Translations under genes and position numbers: made by a program
Shown: in pieces, positions 13,747-15,912 of the stretch
Position numbering within the stretch: the stretch's first letter is position 1
How the letters are laid out: every line of letters starts with the position of its first letter
Notes under the pieces: generated by a model
Databases searched by the model: none
Seen by the model: the letters and a program-made list of their open reading frames with translations, nothing else
Told to the model about the DNA's origin: nothing
NCBI GenBank assembly: GCA_937907585.1
Contig: CALCVH010000006.1
Coordinates: 1 to 15,912, forward strand
Source of the DNA: an uncultured Bacillota bacterium
GTDB taxonomy: Bacteria > Bacillota_I > Bacilli_A > Izemoplasmatales > UBA1188
Direction of reading: 5' to 3'
Length of the DNA: 15,912 nucleotides

Positions 13747-14541
13747 TACTAAATCTATTTTATCTTTTCCTATTTTATATGAATTTAATTTATTTAGATT
13801 AACATTTTCATAAGATTTAAAGATATTTTTACTCACTGATTTTGTGTTATCATCTAACTCTCTTATTATATTCTTTATCGTTTTTCTTTTTGAATTTGCG
13901 CAAGGAGTAGACCCATCTGTCATAAAACAAGCATACTTCAAAAAATCTAATTCTAATTCTTTAGAATAATTAATGATATCATCTTCATCAACATAATACA
14001 TTGGCCTAATTAGCTTCATATCCTTAAAGTTTACTGAATCTACTACAGGCCTCATTCCGCCAATTTCACCAGAATATAAAATCGACATAAGAAGAGTTTC
14101 ATTTATATCGTTTTTATGATGCGCTAGCGCTATTTTATTACATCCTAATTCTTTAGCGTAAGTATATAGTGCTCCTCTTCTCATTTTAGCGCATAGATAA
14201 CATCTTTTATCTTCGTTCTTTTCCGCAATTTTAAATATTTCAGTTTTAAAAATTTGAAGATTAATACCTAACGCTATTGCGTTTTTATTAATATTATCTA
14301 AATCTTCCTTTTTATATCCTGGGTCCATTAAAATATATTCTACATTGAAATTTTTAAGTGGATTATCTTCTAATATTTTAAAACACATAGCCATAAGAAA
14401 AGAATCTTTTCCTCCACTTATACAAACCGCAATCTTATCATTATCATTAATTAAATCATAATCTTTAATCGCGTCTAAAAATGGAGTATAGATTTTATGT
14501 CTATATTCTCTTTTAAGAGCCTTATAATAAATATTATCCAT
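13723..14541 (-). CDS. TtcA-like tRNA thiolation enzyme (PP-loop ATPase, probable Fe-S)
   Basis: This 272-residue PP-loop protein has VCISGGKDSFLM (39-50), where ATP activates the tRNA base by adenylation. A CxxC pair, CYLCAKMRRG (Cys114, Cys117), and a later Cys214 (or Cys205) fit the three-cysteine [4Fe-4S] site of the TtcA/TtuA group. AHHKNDINETLLM (140-152) matches the family's HHxxDxxET motif. TtcA in Gram-negatives makes 2-thiocytidine 32 in tRNA; the target of Firmicute relatives is less certain, so only a general thiolation role is assigned. The lysine/asparagine-rich C-terminal tail (about 230-272) is not conserved to my eye. The start ATG shares one base with the pepT stop (TAATG), suggesting translational coupling and one operon. 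Confidence 0.8.
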   Translation of the reverse strand: MDNIYYKALKREYRHKIYTPFLDAIKDYDLINDNDKIAVCISGGKDSFLMAMCFKILEDNPLKNFNVEYILMDPGYKKEDLDNINKNAIALGINLQIFKTEIFKIAEKNEDKRCYLCAKMRRGALYTYAKELGCNKIALAHHKNDINETLLMSILYSGEIGGMRPVVDSVNFKDMKLIRPMYYVDEDDIINYSKELELDFLKYACFMTDGSTPCANSKRKTIKNIIRELDDNTKSVSKNIFKSYENVNLNKLNSYKIGKDKIDLVNKNRNDD

Positions 14542-15743
14542 TACTTAATTTTATCCATCATTCTTGTGATGATTTCGCTCATCTTTCTCATTTGATAAAT
14601 ATCAAGATATTCATATACTCCATGGAAGTTTTCTCCACCATCTCCAAGGTTAGGACAAGGTAGTCCCATAAACGACAATCTTGCGCCATCTGTTCCGCCT
14701 CTAATTGGTTCATCTATACATGGAATATTCATTTCTTTATATACTTCATGTACTAGATTTACAGAATATGGATATTTATCAATAACTTCTTTCATATTAT
14801 CGTATGAATCGGTAATTATTACATTACATAAATCCATATTGTATTTTTTATTTATTAAATCTCTTACTCTACAGAATTCATTTTTAAAATATGATAATTT
14901 ATTCTTATCGAAGCTTCTTAAAATATAGTGAGCTTCTGATTTTTCTACTTGTCCACTCATTTTAGTTAAATGAATAAAGCCTTCTTTATTTTCTGTGTTT
15001 TCAGGTCTAGATAGTGGAAGGAGAGAATGAAATTCTTGAATAACTTCTAATGAATTAATCATCTTATTTTTTGCGCTTCCTGGATGAACAGATATTCCAT
15101 TTATTATAACTTTAGCGCTAGATGCGTTAAAGTTTTCATATGAAAATCCTCTATAATCTCCACCATCAATTGTATATGCGTATATTCTATTTTCTCCATC
15201 TAAACACCAATCAATATCAAAACAATCAGCGCCACGACCAATCTCTTCATCTGGGCTAAAACAGATGATCATATTTGGATAGTTGCCTCTAATTAACATT
15301 TTTTCTACTGTATCCATAATGATCGCAACTCCTGCCTTATCATCAGCTCCAAGAAGAGTTGACCCATCAGTAATTACTAAATCATGATCTAAATGATTTG
15401 CTAAATTAGGGAACATATCTTTAGATAATATTTTTCCTTTAGATAGTTCAATATCATCTCCAGTATAATGAACTATTCTAGGTTTTATATCCTTTCCACT
15501 CGCATCTGGTGATGTATCAACGTGAGCCATTAAGAAAATTGAGTCCTTTCTATTTGAATCTGACTTTATTTTAGCGTATACAAATCCATCTTTAATAAAT
15601 GCGTTTACACCTAGACTAACTAGTTCATCTTTCAAATAATTTAACAAATTTAGTTCAAGTGGATTAGATGGCCTAGTCTCGCTTTCTTCAATTGAAGTTG
15701 TCTCAAATGACACATATTTTAGAAATCTTTCTAATATATCCAT
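14541..15743 (-). CDS. pepT: Peptidase T (tripeptidase, M20 zinc peptidase)
   Basis: A cytosolic aminotripeptidase that removes N-terminal residues from tripeptides. The length (400) and beginning (MDILERFLKYVSFETTS) match PepT closely, which supports the start despite a poor ribosome binding site. Zinc-ligand and catalytic motifs are intact: AHVDTSPD (73-80, His74 and Asp76), LGADDKAGVA (131-140), FSPDEEIGRGAD (162-173), TIDGGD (191-196), and GENFHGVYEY (370-379, with His374). The dimerisation/lid segment with ISVHPGSAKNKMINS (217-231) is present. It is the first gene of a two-gene minus-strand operon with the TtcA-like gene. Peptide recycling is the expected role. Confidence 0.95.
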   Translation of the reverse strand: MDILERFLKYVSFETTSIEESETRPSNPLELNLLNYLKDELVSLGVNAFIKDGFVYAKIKSDSNRKDSIFLMAHVDTSPDASGKDIKPRIVHYTGDDIELSKGKILSKDMFPNLANHLDHDLVITDGSTLLGADDKAGVAIIMDTVEKMLIRGNYPNMIICFSPDEEIGRGADCFDIDWCLDGENRIYAYTIDGGDYRGFSYENFNASSAKVIINGISVHPGSAKNKMINSLEVIQEFHSLLPLSRPENTENKEGFIHLTKMSGQVEKSEAHYILRSFDKNKLSYFKNEFCRVRDLINKKYNMDLCNVIITDSYDNMKEVIDKYPYSVNLVHEVYKEMNIPCIDEPIRGGTDGARLSFMGLPCPNLGDGGENFHGVYEYLDIYQMRKMSEIITRMMDKIK

Positions 15744-15912
15744 AATAATAAATACCGTTCTTCAAAACCTATAAAACTCTATAATACTATAGAATTTTTG
15801 TTTGATTCCTTTCTCTTCGAGTCCTATTATATAACATTTTTAGCTATATTTCTAGTTGGTATTAACTCTCCAAAGGCGTTAATTTCGCACGAACGTATGC
15901 GTATTATAATTT
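15744..15912 (-). promoter_or_regulatory. Upstream region of pepT with probable -10 element
   Basis: TATAAT on the minus strand (15826-15831) is a plausible -10 element for pepT, giving a leader of about 75 bases. The -35 position is poor. The leader has a small hairpin TCTATA-ATAC-TATAGA (15778-15793), followed on the minus strand by only scattered T residues. No gene was seen between 15744 and the window end. Confidence 0.35.

Noticed and set aside
1..15912. CRISPR array, insertion sequence or prophage genes
   Set aside because: No regularly spaced repeats, transposase, integrase or terminal inverted repeats were recognised on either strand.

Overview
The window looks like a chromosome segment of a low-GC Firmicute of the Bacilli/Erysipelotrichia or uncultured gut type. 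Three things point that way: AT-rich codons throughout, AGGAGG-type ribosome binding sites with TTG(N17)TATAAT promoters, and short hairpin-plus-T terminators. TGA is used as a stop (the agmatinase gene) and tryptophan is TGG, so this is the standard bacterial code and not the Mycoplasma code. No insertion sequence, phage gene or CRISPR array was seen. Most genes are housekeeping genes with a few unusual family members.

Left part (1-4628): the C-terminal end of a membrane-anchored surface protein with Ig-like domains. It is followed by an EF-G-like translational GTPase with its own promoter and a two-way terminator. Two minus-strand genes come next: a three-part YjbR/EVE-domain protein and a YwaF/TMEM164-type membrane protein. 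Both have true starts downstream of the longest open frame. A non-coding stretch (4629-5013) carries several hairpins.

Middle (5014-9737): a LysR-type regulator is divergent from a type III glutamine synthetase followed 19 bases later by CTP synthase. The shared intergenic region has a perfect ATTTGC-N4-GCAAAT palindrome over the -35 regions. GlnN makes glutamine, and PyrG uses glutamine as its nitrogen donor.

Right part (9738-15912): a possible 17-residue ORF, then a minus-strand tRNA-His/tRNA-Leu operon with a clear promoter and terminator. Next is a plus-strand operon of agmatinase, a tandem-domain S-adenosylmethionine-decarboxylase-like protein and prolyl-tRNA synthetase. The decarboxylase overlaps the agmatinase by 4 bases; its first domain has lost its catalytic residues and the second keeps all three. 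The operon runs convergently into a minus-strand pair, peptidase T and a TtcA-like tRNA thiolase, which overlap by one base.

The best candidate for something unusual is the agmatinase/tandem SpeD-like pair. It could be a compact arginine-to-putrescine route if the decarboxylase has changed substrate, but the sequence alone does not settle this.
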